The notes: generated from the letters alone by a model not told the origin. DNA of 64,000 bases from Anaerosporomusa subterranea (GCF_001611555.1 NZ_LSGP01000025.1:326710-390709), one strand, 5' to 3'; counted from the first letter of the stretch, positions 34,125-42,939 are shown. Program-made: numbers and translations.

Positions 34125-35198
34125 CTACCGGCTCATCATCCGCATCGGGTTTGGTCCTCCCTGTTGCTGCCCCTGTTGTTTAGACTGCGGTAAAATGATT
34201 TGGTCCCCTTCTTTAATCCCTTTTACGATCTCAATTTTATCATCACTAGCCAAACCGGTAGTTACGGTCACATTTTGCGGTTGGCCGTTTTTCAACACTT
34301 GCACATAACGCTGACCTTTAGCTTCTTTTACTGCCTGAAGTGGCACAATCAAGGCATTCTTGCTCTCACCGGCGTTCACCGATACCCTGGCTGTCATGGT
34401 TGGTTTTAACAAGCCTTGCGCCGAATCAACATCAATGATCACAGGATAATAAACTACATTCTGCTGAATTTTTGCTTTGTGGGAAACGCTGGCGACCTCG
34501 CCGCTAAAGGATTTGTCCGGATAAGTGTCGACAGTAAAGCTAACCTTTTGGCCGACTAAAATTTTACCAATATCTGACTCATCAATTTGGGCTTCGATCT
34601 GCATCTTAGACATATCTGCAATCGTCAAGAGCACCATCGGCGTTGAGATACCCGGGGAAACCGTTTGCCCTGCCGGGATCGGCTTGCCGATGACAGTTCC
34701 AGTAATAGGAGCTAGGATCGTTGTGTCAGCCAGTTGACTAGCCGCTTCAGTATGCGAAGCCTGAGCAACATTGTACTCCATGCGGGCGGCATCCAACTGT
34801 TGTTTGGCAATGGCGCCAATAGTATTCAACTGTTTCATTCGCTCAAAATTTGCCGTTGCATTAGCCAGCTTCGCCTCCGCTTGCGCGACTTGGGCGCTGA
34901 GACGGGTAGCGTCGAGGATAACCAACACCTGCCCGGCTATGACGAGGTCATTTTCATTAACACGAACTTCTTTAATCAAACCAGTGACCTTAGAGCTAAC
35001 ATCTACACTGTTCACCGGTTCAATCGTTCCGGTCGCAGAAACAATAGCGAAAATATCGCCCTTTTCAACAGTGGCAAGCCGTATCGCGGTTGCTGGCTTA
35101 TTCTGCGTCTGGTAAAAATCCATGCCAAACTTACCGGACACCAATACAATGACCAGCACAATCAGCCACATCTTATATCTCAATATTTTCTGCAGCAT
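34125..35198 (-). CDS. MacA-type periplasmic adaptor (efflux set 2)
   Basis: 357 residues: N-terminal helix (MWLIVLVIVLVSGKFGMDF), lipoyl halves ATGTIEPVNSVDVSSKVTG and APITGTVIGKPIPAG, coiled-coil hairpin between, and a Gln-rich C-terminus ending NPMRMMSR. Same architecture as 13325-14422. The operon lacks a tolC gene; the channel at 14434-15699 or another would be required. The promoter carries a perfect palindrome (35246-35261). Confidence 0.9.
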   Translation of the reverse strand: MLQKILRYKMWLIVLVIVLVSGKFGMDFYQTQNKPATAIRLATVEKGDIFAIVSATGTIEPVNSVDVSSKVTGLIKEVRVNENDLVIAGQVLVILDATRLSAQVAQAEAKLANATANFERMKQLNTIGAIAKQQLDAARMEYNVAQASHTEAASQLADTTILAPITGTVIGKPIPAGQTVSPGISTPMVLLTIADMSKMQIEAQIDESDIGKILVGQKVSFTVDTYPDKSFSGEVASVSHKAKIQQNVVYYPVIIDVDSAQGLLKPTMTARVSVNAGESKNALIVPLQAVKEAKGQRYVQVLKNGQPQNVTVTTGLASDDKIEIVKGIKEGDQIILPQSKQQGQQQGGPNPMRMMSR

Positions 35199-35231
35199 AG
35201 AAAGAACCTCCTAGCCTATGTTCACACTCTC

Positions 35232-35261
35232 ATTCTACGATGGTTTTGACTAATTAGTCAA
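35232..35261 (-). promoter_or_regulatory. Promoter of efflux set 2 with a MarR-like palindromic operator
   Basis: Minus strand TTGACT (35261-35256), 18-nt spacer, TAGAAT (35237-35232). The -35 box is part of the perfect 16-bp palindrome TTGACTAATTAGTCAA (35246-35261), the size and AT-rich type of site bound by MarR-family repressors. No marR gene is in the window. Confidence 0.55.
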
Positions 35262-35299
35262 TTATGGAAGTGGTGAAATGCGTGGTAAATTGCGGTTGC

Positions 35300-35465
35300 A
35301 AAGCAGGGAAGATCGCCACGCCACTCCATTCCTCGCGATGACAACTCAAAGGATATGCCTTTTATTTCATATCAGTCGCCAATGAAAGGCACAAAAGAAG
35401 ACTGCTCCGTTCCTTGCAGTAACATTCGGGTCTGTCATTGCGAGCGCAGCAAAGCAATCTCCATC
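35300..35465. repeat. Dispersed intergenic repeat (TCATTGCGAGC ... GCAATCT type)
   Basis: Contains TGTCATTGCGAGC, GCAAAGCAATCTCC and the inverted GAAGACTGC ... TGCAGTAACA. Related to 26620-26745. Confidence 0.55.
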
Positions 35466-35487
35466 CTTTTAATCCAGTCTCTCTTTC

Positions 35488-35622
35488 GGTGAGAAGGCGC
35501 TCAGATGCCCCAGATGCTAGGCAGCCCCGAAAATTCAGCAGCGCCGCGTACGTTCGCAGGTACGCAAGCAATGAATTTTCGGGGCTAACAACGCAGATGG
35601 GGTATATCAGCGCCTTCTCACC
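35488..35622. repeat. 135-bp imperfect palindrome (MITE-like) abutting proA
   Basis: Ends GGTGAGAAGGCGCT (35488-35501) and AGCGCCTTCTCACC (35609-35622) are perfect inverted complements; further in, CCCCA/TGGGG and AGCCCCGAAAATTCA/TGAATTTTCGGGGCT also pair. The proA stop codon TGA (35618-35620) is inside the right terminal repeat. Confidence 0.7.
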
Positions 35623-36871
35623 GGGTTTGGCCGGCGCCGTTGATGAGGTATTTCGTACTCGTCATCTCATTAAGTCCCATCGGACCGCGGGCATGCAGTT
35701 TCTGAGTGCTGATGCCGATTTCGGCACCAAAGCCAAATTCAAAGCCATCGCTAAAACGAGTCGAAGCATTAACATAGACGCAAGCCGCATCAACTTCGCG
35801 TTGAAAGCGATTGGCGTTTGCTAGGTCAGAGGTTACTATTGCTTCCGAATGTCTGGTTCCATAACGGAAAATATGCTCAAGCGCCGCATCGAGATTCGCT
35901 ACTACTCTGACCGACAGAATCAAGTCATGGTATTCGGTAGCCCAGTCTTCCTCGGTCGCAGGTTTGACGGCAGAATAGTATTTCATTGTTTCTGGACAGC
36001 CGCGCAGTTCAACTCCGGCTACGGCGTATCGTTCCAGCATACCTGGCAGAAAGTCTGACGCTACTGCCTCGTGCACCAGTAGGGTTTCCATCGAGTTGCA
36101 GACACCGGGACGAGACACCTTAGCATTAAACGCGATGTCGCTCGCCATGGCTAAGTCTGCAGTCGCATCGACAAATGTGTGACATACGCCATTGCCTGTT
36201 TCAATCACCGGTACGGTGGCGTTTTCAACAACCGTGCGGATTAGGCCGGCGCCGCCGCGCGGTATAATAACATCAAGGTATTCATTGAGTCGCAGCATCT
36301 CATTGACGGCCTGACGGTCTGTGGTTTCGATCAGTTGGATAGAGTTTTCCGGCGCACCAGCCTGCTCAGCTGCATAGGCGATAATGCGCGCAATGATTGT
36401 ATTTGAAGTAATAGCTTCAGAGCCGCCGCGTAAAATAACCGCGTTGCCAGATTTTAGACACAGTCCGGCAGCATCGACGGTGACGTTGGGACGAGCTTCA
36501 TAAATCATGCCAACAACGCCAAGCGGAACCCGAATTTGCCGAATATCTAAACCATTGGGCCGCAAAGCACCACCAAGGGTTTGCCCAATCGGGTCGGCCA
36601 GGTCGGCTAACTGGCGTAGGCCTTCCGCCATCGCCCTAATCCGAACCTCGGTCAACATCAGGCGGTCAATCAGCGCACCTGAAAGTTTCTTTTGCCTGCC
36701 TCGTTCAATATCGACCGCGTTTGCCTCCAGGATATCATCCCGGCGCTTTTCAAGCGCGTCAGCCATTTGCAAAAGCGCCCGATTTTTTACTGTTGTCGAT
36801 AACACGGCAAGTTGGCGAGCCGCCTGTTTAGCTTTTGCGCCTTTTTCCCGCAGTTCTACAAGATAGTCCAT
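35618..36871 (-). CDS. proA: Gamma-glutamyl phosphate reductase ProA
   Basis: 417 residues, normal length. Catalytic cysteine in KVSRPGVCNSMETLLVH, NADPH-site residues around AVILRGGSEA and the C-terminal GPMGLNEMTSTKYLING are ProA signatures. It reduces gamma-glutamyl phosphate to glutamate semialdehyde in proline synthesis. It lies 2 nt after proB. The stop codon is supplied by the terminal repeat of the adjacent palindrome. Confidence 0.95.
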   Translation of the reverse strand: MDYLVELREKGAKAKQAARQLAVLSTTVKNRALLQMADALEKRRDDILEANAVDIERGRQKKLSGALIDRLMLTEVRIRAMAEGLRQLADLADPIGQTLGGALRPNGLDIRQIRVPLGVVGMIYEARPNVTVDAAGLCLKSGNAVILRGGSEAITSNTIIARIIAYAAEQAGAPENSIQLIETTDRQAVNEMLRLNEYLDVIIPRGGAGLIRTVVENATVPVIETGNGVCHTFVDATADLAMASDIAFNAKVSRPGVCNSMETLLVHEAVASDFLPGMLERYAVAGVELRGCPETMKYYSAVKPATEEDWATEYHDLILSVRVVANLDAALEHIFRYGTRHSEAIVTSDLANANRFQREVDAACVYVNASTRFSDGFEFGFGAEIGISTQKLHARGPMGLNEMTSTKYLINGAGQTR

Positions 36872-36873
36872 CG

Positions 36874-38010
36874 TTATCCTCCTCTCACCATTAAAACGAG
36901 ATTATCACGGTGAATGAGTTCATCATACGGTTTGGAGCCAAGTAAGCCAGCAATCTCTTGGGTATGAGCTCCCATAATCTTTTGCGCGTCCCGTGAACAA
37001 TAATTCGTCAACCCGCGGGCGATTTCTCTGCCCTCTACGGTCAGAACGCGAATTGTGCTACCAGACTCAAATTCACCATCGACAGCAGTCACCCCTGTTG
37101 ATAGCAAACTGGAGCCTCCTGTCAAAATTGCCTGTTCACAGCCTTTGTCAACTGTGACCGAACCACAAATGCGTGCACCAAAGGCTAACCAACGTTTGCG
37201 AATATGCAGTCGATTTTCCTTAGGCCAAAAAATCGTGCCTACACTTTGGCCGTCAACTACCTCACGGACAACTCCATCACGACTACCTGAGGCGATCACC
37301 ATGACTACGCCGGAGCTGACGGCGATTTTTGCGGCCTGTACCTTCGTATACATACCGCCTGTACCGCGAGCTGTGCCCGCGCCGCCAGCAAGAGCCTCTA
37401 CTTCGGCAGTTATATCGTTTATTTCCGGAATCAGCTTCGCGTCCGGATTCGTCTGCGGATTATCAGTGTATACCCCTTCGACATCAGAAAGTATGACTAA
37501 CAGATCAGCTTCGACGATACTGGCAACCATGGCGGAAAGGGTGTCATTATCGCCGATTTTCAGTTCATCTACTGCTACGGCGTCATTCTCGTTGATGATA
37601 GGAATAACCTTCATTGACAGCAACGTGAGCAGAGTATTGCGCGAATTTGCGTATCGTTTGCGATTGACCGAATCTTCTCGGGTTAGCAGCACCTGGGCTA
37701 CAATTTGTCCGTATTCGCCAAAAATTTTCTCGTACGTATGCATCAAAATTCCCTGCCCAACGGCGGCTGCTGCCTGCTTGCCGGGAATCGTTTTTGGCTT
37801 TTCCGGCAAACCCAGCCTGTCTACGCCGGCACCTACCGCACCTGAAGTCACGAGAATGATCTCTTTGCCTTGATTCGCCAAATCAGCCAATTCGCGAACC
37901 AGTTTCTCAATACGAAAAAAATTCAATTTGCCAGTATCATGGGTTAGCGTGCTAGTGCCTACTTTAACAACAATGCGGCGCGCTTTCCCTAGACTTTCTC
38001 TAGTCAGCAT
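36874..38010 (-). CDS. proB: Glutamate 5-kinase ProB (with PUA domain)
   Basis: 378 residues: amino-acid kinase domain with VVKVGTSTLTHDTG, TSGAVGAGVDRLGL and INENDAVAVDELKIGDND, then a C-terminal PUA domain (about 280-360). It makes gamma-glutamyl phosphate, the first step of proline synthesis, and is normally inhibited by proline. Start ATG 38010 follows GAGGGGAG. Operon proB-proA. Confidence 0.95.
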   Translation of the reverse strand: MLTRESLGKARRIVVKVGTSTLTHDTGKLNFFRIEKLVRELADLANQGKEIILVTSGAVGAGVDRLGLPEKPKTIPGKQAAAAVGQGILMHTYEKIFGEYGQIVAQVLLTREDSVNRKRYANSRNTLLTLLSMKVIPIINENDAVAVDELKIGDNDTLSAMVASIVEADLLVILSDVEGVYTDNPQTNPDAKLIPEINDITAEVEALAGGAGTARGTGGMYTKVQAAKIAVSSGVVMVIASGSRDGVVREVVDGQSVGTIFWPKENRLHIRKRWLAFGARICGSVTVDKGCEQAILTGGSSLLSTGVTAVDGEFESGSTIRVLTVEGREIARGLTNYCSRDAQKIMGAHTQEIAGLLGSKPYDELIHRDNLVLMVRGG

Positions 38011-38065
38011 GCTGCTCCCCTCCTCTGTGGCGGTAAAAAAAACCGTGGTATATTGGGGAGAACGA

Positions 38066-38195
38066 GGCCGGGAACGTTAACCGCAGAGTACGCAGAGCAC
38101 GCGGAGGAAACCCGCAGAGGTCTCTATTTATCAATATTACTCTGCACCCTCTGTGTACTCGACGTACCCTCTGTTTACTCTGTGGTAAAAACGTA
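38066..38195. repeat. Dispersed CTCTGTG/CGCAGAG repeat
   Basis: AACCGCAGAGTACGCAGAG on one side and CCCTCTGTTTACTCTGTGG on the other form an interrupted inverted repeat. The same type occurs at 40190-40308 and in part at 15822. Such elements are interspersed in many genomes. Confidence 0.6.
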
Positions 38196-38216
38196 ACCTC
38201 TCATTCTCCAACTTCA

Positions 38217-38507
38217 TTACGGCAGTTCGATCCGCGGTTTTTCTGGATTACGTTTATAAAGCAGCCCGTTTCTGCCGATGACTTGAACCAAGTCGGCCCT
38301 GGTTTGATCAGCAAGTTCGCGGATTGCGTCCTCTGGTTCGGTCAGGCTATTCTGCAGTACCCGGACTTTAATTAATTCGCGTTTTGTCAACGCATCCCGC
38401 ACACTGTCAACTACAGTTGGTGAAATGCCGCCTTTGCCAATTTGGACAATAGAGTCCATGGTGCTGCCCAACGATTTTAAATAGCTTTTTTGTTTTGATG
38501 TTAGCAT
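38217..38507 (-). CDS. yhbY: RNA-binding protein YhbY (CRM domain)
   Basis: 96 residues consisting of one CRM domain: LTSKQKSYLKSLGSTMDSIV, the GKGGISP loop and ELIKVRVLQNS are typical. YhbY associates with pre-50S ribosomal particles. It follows obg by 11 nt, the usual partner in ribosome assembly. Confidence 0.93.
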   Translation of the reverse strand: MLTSKQKSYLKSLGSTMDSIVQIGKGGISPTVVDSVRDALTKRELIKVRVLQNSLTEPEDAIRELADQTRADLVQVIGRNGLLYKRNPEKPRIELP

Positions 38508-38518
38508 AATACCCTCAC

Positions 38519-39793
38519 TTATGGTCGGAATGTGAACTCCATGCCACGGATGCGCACAGTGTCCCCTTCCTTAATTCCTCTTGCGCGAAGCGCTTCGTCA
38601 ATATTCTGGTTGCGCCAGATACGCTGGAAGCGACGCACTCCTTCGTCATCATCAAAGTTGGTCATTGCCACCAACCGCTCTAGCTGTTTACTTTCGACCA
38701 CATACGCACCGTCATCATCACGGCGAATAACAGCCGCTTCTTCTTTGACCACTTCTTTATAAGTACGAAGTTCCTCAATGGTATCTAGTGCCGCAGGGGC
38801 TGTTGCCAGGGCATTGAAAGCCCTCCACATCAAGTCACGCACACCCTCGCCCGTAGCTGCCGAAATGGGGACAGTCTCGTGTCCCTGCTTTTCCATATAT
38901 TCACGAATACGTGGAAAATTTGCTTGCGCCTCCGGCAGATCCATCTTATTGGCAGCAATGATCTGCGGTCTTCCTGCTAATTTTTCATTATATAAACGGA
39001 GCTCGTCATTGATCTTGTGATAATCCTCGATTGGGTCGCGCCCCTCCATGCCAGACGCATCCAGTACATGGATAATGATCCGGGTCCGCTCAATATGCCG
39101 CAGGAAATCGTGACCGAGACCTTTGCCTTCATGGGCTCCCTCGATTAGGCCGGGAATATCAGCAAGCACAAAGCTTCTACCTTCATCAAGGCTGACTACT
39201 CCCAAGACTGGCGTCAGAGTGGTAAAATGATAGGCTGCGATATCTGGTCGGGCTGCCGAGACACTGGCTAGCAAACTGGACTTGCCTACACTCGGATAGC
39301 CAACCAAGCCAACATCAGCTAACAGCTTCAGTTCCAATAGCAGCGATTTTTCTTCTCCTGGCTCGCCTTTTTCTGCGAACGTAGGAGCCCTGTTAACACT
39401 ATTCACAAAGCGGGCATTGCCACGTCCACCGCGGCCGCCTCTGGCGATTACCGCTTGTTCACCGGGGTTGACTAAGTCTGCCAGCAGTTCGCCGGTTGCT
39501 TCATCGCGTACTAACGTACCGGGCGGGACTTTTACCACTAGATCCTCGGAGCCGCGGCCGTGCATATTACTGGTTTGGCCGGGATCGCCAGGATCTGCTT
39601 TAAACTTTCGCTTATAGCGGAAATCAATTAACGTGTTAAGGTTGTCATCAACCGTGAGAACGACGCTGCCGCCTTTACCGCCATCGCCGCCGCTGGGTCC
39701 GCCTTTTGGCACATACTTTTCCCGGCGGAAACTGGACATACCATTGCCGCCGTCACCAGCTTTCACTTGAATCTTTACTCTGTCAATAAACAT
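38519..39793 (-). CDS. obg: GTPase Obg/CgtA
   Basis: 424 residues: N-terminal glycine-rich Obg fold (VKAGDGGNGMSSFRREK), central G domain with GYPSVGKSSLL (G1), DIPGLIEGAHEGKGLG (G3) and NKMD (G4), and the Firmicute OCT C-terminal domain. It monitors 50S assembly and links to stress and sporulation control. In Bacillus obg is in an operon with spo0B; here a Spo0B-like gene lies directly upstream. Confidence 0.96.
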   Translation of the reverse strand: MFIDRVKIQVKAGDGGNGMSSFRREKYVPKGGPSGGDGGKGGSVVLTVDDNLNTLIDFRYKRKFKADPGDPGQTSNMHGRGSEDLVVKVPPGTLVRDEATGELLADLVNPGEQAVIARGGRGGRGNARFVNSVNRAPTFAEKGEPGEEKSLLLELKLLADVGLVGYPSVGKSSLLASVSAARPDIAAYHFTTLTPVLGVVSLDEGRSFVLADIPGLIEGAHEGKGLGHDFLRHIERTRIIIHVLDASGMEGRDPIEDYHKINDELRLYNEKLAGRPQIIAANKMDLPEAQANFPRIREYMEKQGHETVPISAATGEGVRDLMWRAFNALATAPAALDTIEELRTYKEVVKEEAAVIRRDDDGAYVVESKQLERLVAMTNFDDDEGVRRFQRIWRNQNIDEALRARGIKEGDTVRIRGMEFTFRP

Positions 39794-39860
39794 ATGCTAC
39801 CCCTTGCGCCCTCAGGAGGGCTATGTACTTTTCCAGTAGTATGCACAGCAAAGCAGCGTA

Positions 39861-40076
39861 CTACTCTGCCAACTTATCCTCAATTCGCGGCTGATATAAC
39901 GCCAGCAGATCACCTGTCATTTCCGGGCTTTTTACCATATCATCTATATATCGCAGGGCCTTATCTAGTTTGCCTAGCTGAATAAATGCTTGAATAACCT
40001 GGATATGATTGATAAAATCGTGCCGCTGCAGCCGCAGCAAACGCAGGATTTCCTCGCGTATAGCTTGTTCGGCCAT
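39861..40076 (-). CDS. Minimal Spo0B-type phosphotransfer domain protein
   Basis: 71 residues from ATG 40076, preceded by GAGGGG; the longer frame from 40250 is unlike any protein and runs over a dispersed repeat. The helical hairpin contains LRLQRHDFINHIQVIQAFIQ, the Spo0B/histidine-kinase dimerisation motif with phospho-acceptor H19, followed by LDKALRYIDDMV. Bacillus Spo0B is about 190 residues and has a second, ATPase-like domain, absent here. Location before obg matches spo0B. I infer phosphotransfer in sporulation signalling; RNA or kinase-docking roles remain possible. Confidence 0.72.
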   Translation of the reverse strand: MAEQAIREEILRLLRLQRHDFINHIQVIQAFIQLGKLDKALRYIDDMVKSPEMTGDLLALYQPRIEDKLAE

Positions 40077-40189
40077 GACGATTTCCCCTCTCATCCGAAT
40101 ACTGTTTCTTTCTGCGAAAAACCGCAAAAATCCTGCGACATAATTAAGAAAAACCGTTGAAACGGTCTTTGGGGAAAGTACGGGGTACC

Positions 40190-40308
40190 ATACCACAGAG
40201 GGCACAGAGTGGTAAAGAGGACACAGAGGACTAAAGTTTGGGGCCAGCACAGCTGGAAAAATAAATTACAGTTCCTCCGTGTCCTCTGTGGAAAGCGTAA
40301 CCCTGTTC
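40190..40308. repeat. Dispersed CTCTGTG repeat with inverted arms
   Basis: ACCACAGAGGGCACAGAG at the left and CCTCCGTGTCCTCTGTGG at the right are inverted relatives; same family as 38066-38195. Confidence 0.6.
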
Positions 40309-40344
40309 CATAAATTCAAAGTTTATACTTTCGGATAGCTTAAT

Positions 40345-40376
40345 AAAAAACCTGCGGCTAAAGCCGCAGGTTTTTG
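40345..40376 (-). terminator. Terminator of the rplU-prp-rpmA operon
   Basis: Perfect stem AACCTGCGGC-TAAA-GCCGCAGGTT flanked by A-run and T-run, so it can work in both directions. Confidence 0.85.
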
Positions 40377-40398
40377 TCGATAAACAATCCAATTTTAG

Positions 40399-40701
40399 TT
40401 ATTGGGCTGCTTCGGTTTCTACCGCATAGACGCTGATTTGTCTGTCATCGCGGCCTTTGCGTTCAAAGGAAACTTTGCCAGGGATCAAAGCAAATAAGGT
40501 ATGATCCTTGCCAATGCCGACGTTTAGACCAGGATAGAAGCGAGTGCCTCTCTGACGGACCAAAATGCTGCCAGCAGTAACAACTTCACCAGCTTGACGT
40601 TTTACACCAAGGCGTTGCGCTTCGCTGTCACGTCCGTTACGGGAGCTACCAACACCCTTTTTATGTGCAAACCGTTGCAGATCAAATGTAAAATTGAACA
40701 T
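40399..40701 (-). CDS. rpmA: 50S ribosomal protein L27
   Basis: 100 residues from ATG 40701, 8 nt after GGAGG. The N-terminus [21 protein letters not shown] carries the Firmicute extension whose cleavage after the FxLQxF motif by Prp exposes the mature L27 tail at the peptidyl transferase centre. The remainder is standard L27. The protease gene prp lies directly upstream. Confidence 0.96.
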   Translation of the reverse strand: MFNFTFDLQRFAHKKGVGSSRNGRDSEAQRLGVKRQAGEVVTAGSILVRQRGTRFYPGLNVGIGKDHTLFALIPGKVSFERKGRDDRQISVYAVETEAAQ

Positions 40702-40706
40702 CGAGT

Positions 40707-41027
40707 TCACCTCCTGTATTCAACAATCCGAACATAATCCGGTTCTAATTTAACAATCTCCTTTAGACCAAGTAACATGGTTTCAAGCACGGCACTGGTC
40801 TGATCATCAGGAAGATTGCATAGTTCCATAGACAACAGGCCATCTGCAGCCTGCCAGCGAATCGTCCGATTCAGATATTGGGAGAGACCGAGCAACGCCG
40901 ACTGGGTTAGAGCCGAGACGCCAGCGCAAATAATATCTTTGCCACGTGGCGCAGAGCCGGAATGCCCTTTAACTTGAAATTGAACAATGCGTTGTACGCT
41001 ATCGCGGGTAATTTCTACCGTAATCAT
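40707..41027 (-). CDS. prp: Ribosomal-processing cysteine protease Prp
   Basis: 106 residues; catalytic H22 in [12 protein letters not shown] and C34 in IICAGVSAL match Prp (YsxB), which removes the N-terminal extension of L27. Gene order rplU-prp-rpmA is the conserved Firmicute arrangement, with 3-nt and 5-nt gaps. Confidence 0.93.
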   Translation of the reverse strand: MITVEITRDSVQRIVQFQVKGHSGSAPRGKDIICAGVSALTQSALLGLSQYLNRTIRWQAADGLLSMELCNLPDDQTSAVLETMLLGLKEIVKLEPDYVRIVEYRR

Positions 41028-41030
41028 GCC

Positions 41031-41342
41031 TTATGCTTCGATTTTCTCGATAGTCACTTTTGTGAACGGTTGACGATGTCCTTGGCGTTTACGGTAGTTG
41101 GATTTGGACTTGTACTTGAAAATGCGAATTTTCTTTCCCTTGCCATGCTCAACAACCGTGCCGGTTACTTTCGCACCAGCAACGACAGGTTGGCCAATCT
41201 TCACAGAGCCGTCAGTGACAACAGTCAGCACTTCGTCGAAAGCAACAGTCTCGCCTGCTTGGGCTTCGAGTTTTTCGATGACAATGACGTCACCTTCGCT
41301 AACGCGGTATTGCTTTCCGCCTGTTTGAATAATTGCGTACAT
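41031..41342 (-). CDS. rplU: 50S ribosomal protein L21
   Basis: 103 residues from ATG 41342 ([14 protein letters not shown]), 9 nt after AAGGAGG; the longer frame is leader RNA. Family motifs [20 protein letters not shown] close the protein. First gene of the L21 operon, behind a strong promoter. Confidence 0.96.
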   Translation of the reverse strand: MYAIIQTGGKQYRVSEGDVIVIEKLEAQAGETVAFDEVLTVVTDGSVKIGQPVVAGAKVTGTVVEHGKGKKIRIFKYKSKSNYRKRQGHRQPFTKVTIEKIEA

Positions 41343-41447
41343 TTTTAGATACACCTCCTTATAGAGTCTCGCCGAATTTGGTATCACTGAAAGTGAATTT
41401 TTAAAACCTCTTCGAGCGGCCGTGAAGGCACATGCCTACATCATTGA
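41343..41447 (-). promoter_or_regulatory. 5' leader of the rplU operon
   Basis: About 100 nt between the promoter and L21. It contains AGGCATGTGCCT and CGGCCGCTCGAAGAGG on the minus strand, which can form hairpins. Firmicute L21 operons often have an autoregulatory leader; I could not verify the consensus here. Confidence 0.4.
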
Positions 41448-41476
41448 ATGATATCATATTCATTTGTCTCTGTCAA
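41448..41476 (-). promoter_or_regulatory. Promoter of the rplU operon
   Basis: Minus strand TTGACA (41476-41471), 17-nt spacer, TATCAT (41453-41448). Confidence 0.8.
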
Positions 41477-41487
41477 TTTTAATTCGA

Positions 41488-42939
41488 TTATTCCTGATTG
41501 GCGAGGATGGAATATGTTTCAGGATGCAAGGCTGGCAATGCCTCTACTTTCAAAGTAATGGCCAACTCCTGTTGCAGTCTCTTCAGTTCAGCCGGAGCTG
41601 CCAGCACTTCAGCTACCTGTGGGTGGGCTTGCACAATATAACTACGAACAGAGCTGGCGGACAAAGATAGGCGACGCAATTGCCGTCTAATATTGATCGA
41701 TACAGTTGGCGGCGATAGAACACGGCCTCTGCCTTCACAACAAGGGCATGGTGCGTAAAGCATGGCGTCGAGATTTTGACGCGATTTTTTGCGTGTCATT
41801 TCTACTAAACCCAAACCGGTAATACCAACAACATTACTCTTGGTTCGGTCTTTCTTCAGACCTTCTTCCAGCGCCGCCAACACGGCTTGTTTGTGTTCCT
41901 CAGTATTCATATCAATAAAATCGATAATGATGATGCCGCCTATGTCGCGCAGGCGCAATTGGCGAGCGATTTCGCCAGCCGCCTCCAGATTCGTGCGAAA
42001 TACAGTATCTTCAAGATTGGTGCGGCCAACAAACTTGCCTGTATTCACATCGATGACCGTAAGAGCTTCTGTGCGGTCAAAAATAAGATAGCCGCCGCAT
42101 TCCAGCCAAACCTGCCGTTTTTGAAGTTGGCTGTATTGTTCTTCTAGTTGGTGGTGACTGAACAAATCATTGCCCTCATAGTAGGACACCCTGGATACTA
42201 ACTCAGGCGAATGATGGGTTAATAGTTCAACTACCCGCTGATAGGCGTCCCGGTTATCAATCACCAACTCTTCTAAGTCGCTGGATAAATAGTCTCTCAC
42301 AACCCGGATAACAAGGTCAACATCACGGTACAAGGCGGCAGGCGCCTTAGTACGTTTCGAGCGGGCAATAATTGAGGACCAGAGCGTATGGAGATAATGC
42401 AAGTCCTTGGCCAAGTCCTCTTCACTACGGCCTTCAGCCACAGTTCGCACAATGACCCCCATGCCAGGCGGCCTAACCTTTTCCGCCAATTCGCGCAGAC
42501 GTTCCCGTTCAGCACCTGATTCGATACGGCGTGAAATCCCGATATAATCCACAGTCGGCATAAGCACAACATAGCGGCCAGGCAAAGTCAGATGCGTAGT
42601 CGCCCGCGGGCCCTTGACGCCAAGCGAGTCTTTGACGATCTGTATCATAATATCCTGTCCGATTGTCAAAACGTCATCAAGCGGTCCTGTACGGGTTGGA
42701 ATATGGGGAAAAATATCACCAACATACAAAAAAGCGTTCTTCTCCTTGCCGATATCAATAAACGCTGCCTGCATACCTGGCAATACATTTTTAATTCTAC
42801 CTTTATAAATGTTGCCGACAATATGGCCAGTATCAACTCGTTCAACAACTAGCTCGCTGAGAATGCCGTCTTCGAGCACAGCCATCCGTGTTTCTTCCAA
42901 TCCTGCGTTTACCAGTATCTTCTGAATCACTGTCGTCAC
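41488..42939 (-). CDS. rng: Ribonuclease G/E family endoribonuclease
   Basis: 483 residues: S1 domain near the N-terminus (GNIYKGRIKNVLPGMQAAFI), RNase H-like/DNase I-like catalytic region with the two metal-binding aspartates in LTVIDVNTG and IIIIDFIDM, and the zinc-link cysteines CPCC followed by EGRG. Length matches RNase G, without the long scaffold tail of RNase E. It acts in rRNA processing and mRNA decay. Overlaps the TIGR03936-type gene by 4 bp. Confidence 0.92.
   Translation of the reverse strand: MTTVIQKILVNAGLEETRMAVLEDGILSELVVERVDTGHIVGNIYKGRIKNVLPGMQAAFIDIGKEKNAFLYVGDIFPHIPTRTGPLDDVLTIGQDIMIQIVKDSLGVKGPRATTHLTLPGRYVVLMPTVDYIGISRRIESGAERERLRELAEKVRPPGMGVIVRTVAEGRSEEDLAKDLHYLHTLWSSIIARSKRTKAPAALYRDVDLVIRVVRDYLSSDLEELVIDNRDAYQRVVELLTHHSPELVSRVSYYEGNDLFSHHQLEEQYSQLQKRQVWLECGGYLIFDRTEALTVIDVNTGKFVGRTNLEDTVFRTNLEAAGEIARQLRLRDIGGIIIIDFIDMNTEEHKQAVLAALEEGLKKDRTKSNVVGITGLGLVEMTRKKSRQNLDAMLYAPCPCCEGRGRVLSPPTVSINIRRQLRRLSLSASSVRSYIVQAHPQVAEVLAAPAELKRLQQELAITLKVEALPALHPETYSILANQE

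Noticed and set aside
37055..37873. 272-codon open frame antisense to proB
   Set aside because: The minus-strand frame is a textbook ProB with all motifs; the antisense frame is serine/threonine-rich, has no ribosome-binding site and is a by-product of codon bias.
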